DNA of 12,397 bases from CAZNER01 sp964572065 (GTDB lineage: Bacteria; Patescibacteriota; Dojkabacteria; JAHIVN01): NCBI GenBank assembly GCA_964572065.1, contig CAZNER010000057.1, forward strand, positions 1 through 12,397. The letters are read 5' to 3'. A program made the position numbers and the translations under genes. Below the pieces are notes generated by a model, which worked only from the letters and a program-made list of their open reading frames with translations, had not been told where the DNA came from and did no database searches. Positions 12,354 to 12,397 of the stretch are shown in pieces (positions within the stretch are counted from its first letter, which is position 1; the number at the start of each line of letters is the position of its first letter).

Positions 12354-12397
12354 CGAATATCTAATATATCTAATTAAGCATAAATACTGGGTATTTC
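12320..12397. repeat. perfect 34-bp inverted repeat at the window end
   Basis: Bases 12320-12353 are the exact reverse complement of 12364-12397, separated by ten bases (CGAATATCTA). The second arm ends at the very last base of the window, so the repeat may be longer. The left arm encodes conserved DUF5662 residues on the minus strand, so it is genuine coding DNA; the right arm is most simply a fold-back copy created in amplification or assembly. A natural hairpin end is the alternative. Confidence 0.97.

Noticed and set aside
12320..12397. Hairpin telomere of a linear plasmid-prophage
   Set aside because: Not fully excluded, but the left arm is conserved coding sequence of DUF5662 and no protelomerase is seen, so a fold-back artefact is simpler.
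1..12397. CRISPR arrays, tRNA genes, integrase, attachment sites or insertion sequences
   Set aside because: No spaced direct repeats, cloverleaf-like sequence, integrase or transposase motifs were found on either strand by reading.

Overview
The window is 12.4 kb of an AT-rich, unidentified tailed bacteriophage (Caudoviricetes type), probably a metagenomic or single-cell scaffold: it contains a run of ten N at 7733-7742 and begins and ends inside genes. Every convincing gene lies on the minus strand, so the biological reading order runs from 12397 down to 1. Ribosome-binding sites are strong and bacterial (AGGAGG, GGAGGTGA), all three stop codons are used normally, and genes are packed with 1-4 nt start/stop overlaps. 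The host cannot be named. FkbM methyltransferases and beta-rich virion-surface proteins in a low-GC phage recall aquatic phages, but that is from memory only.

In transcription order, the first block (12353-11026) holds a 5'-truncated DUF5662 protein, three very small proteins of similar predicted layout (two of them clearly paralogous), and a short HNH endonuclease. A hairpin containing a consensus extended -10 element separates this from a beta-class DNA methyltransferase (10945-9788). The packaging and head module follows: large terminase, an acidic/basic-linker protein of unknown function, a small membrane protein interrupted by the sequence gap, the portal, a 44-residue basic protein, an 89-residue hypothetical, a 431-residue beta-rich virion-surface candidate, the scaffold, the major capsid protein, a 105-residue helical protein and a 221-residue beta-rich structural candidate. 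The last block (920-1) holds a structured RNA leader, an FkbM-type methyltransferase, a small membrane protein and the first six codons of another gene. No tail genes are in view; they would be expected beyond position 1.

The capsid genes form a coherent set: TerL pumps DNA through the portal into a shell built by capsid protein on scaffold. The small HNH protein near the terminase may assist genome-end processing, and the methyltransferase may protect phage DNA. The two most interesting non-coding signals are (i) the 858-920 leader of the FkbM gene, which can form either a terminator-like hairpin that buries the ribosome-binding site or a competing 14-bp stem, and (ii) a perfect 34-bp inverted repeat ending exactly at the window edge, whose left arm codes for conserved DUF5662 residues and whose right arm therefore looks like a fold-back assembly or amplification artefact.
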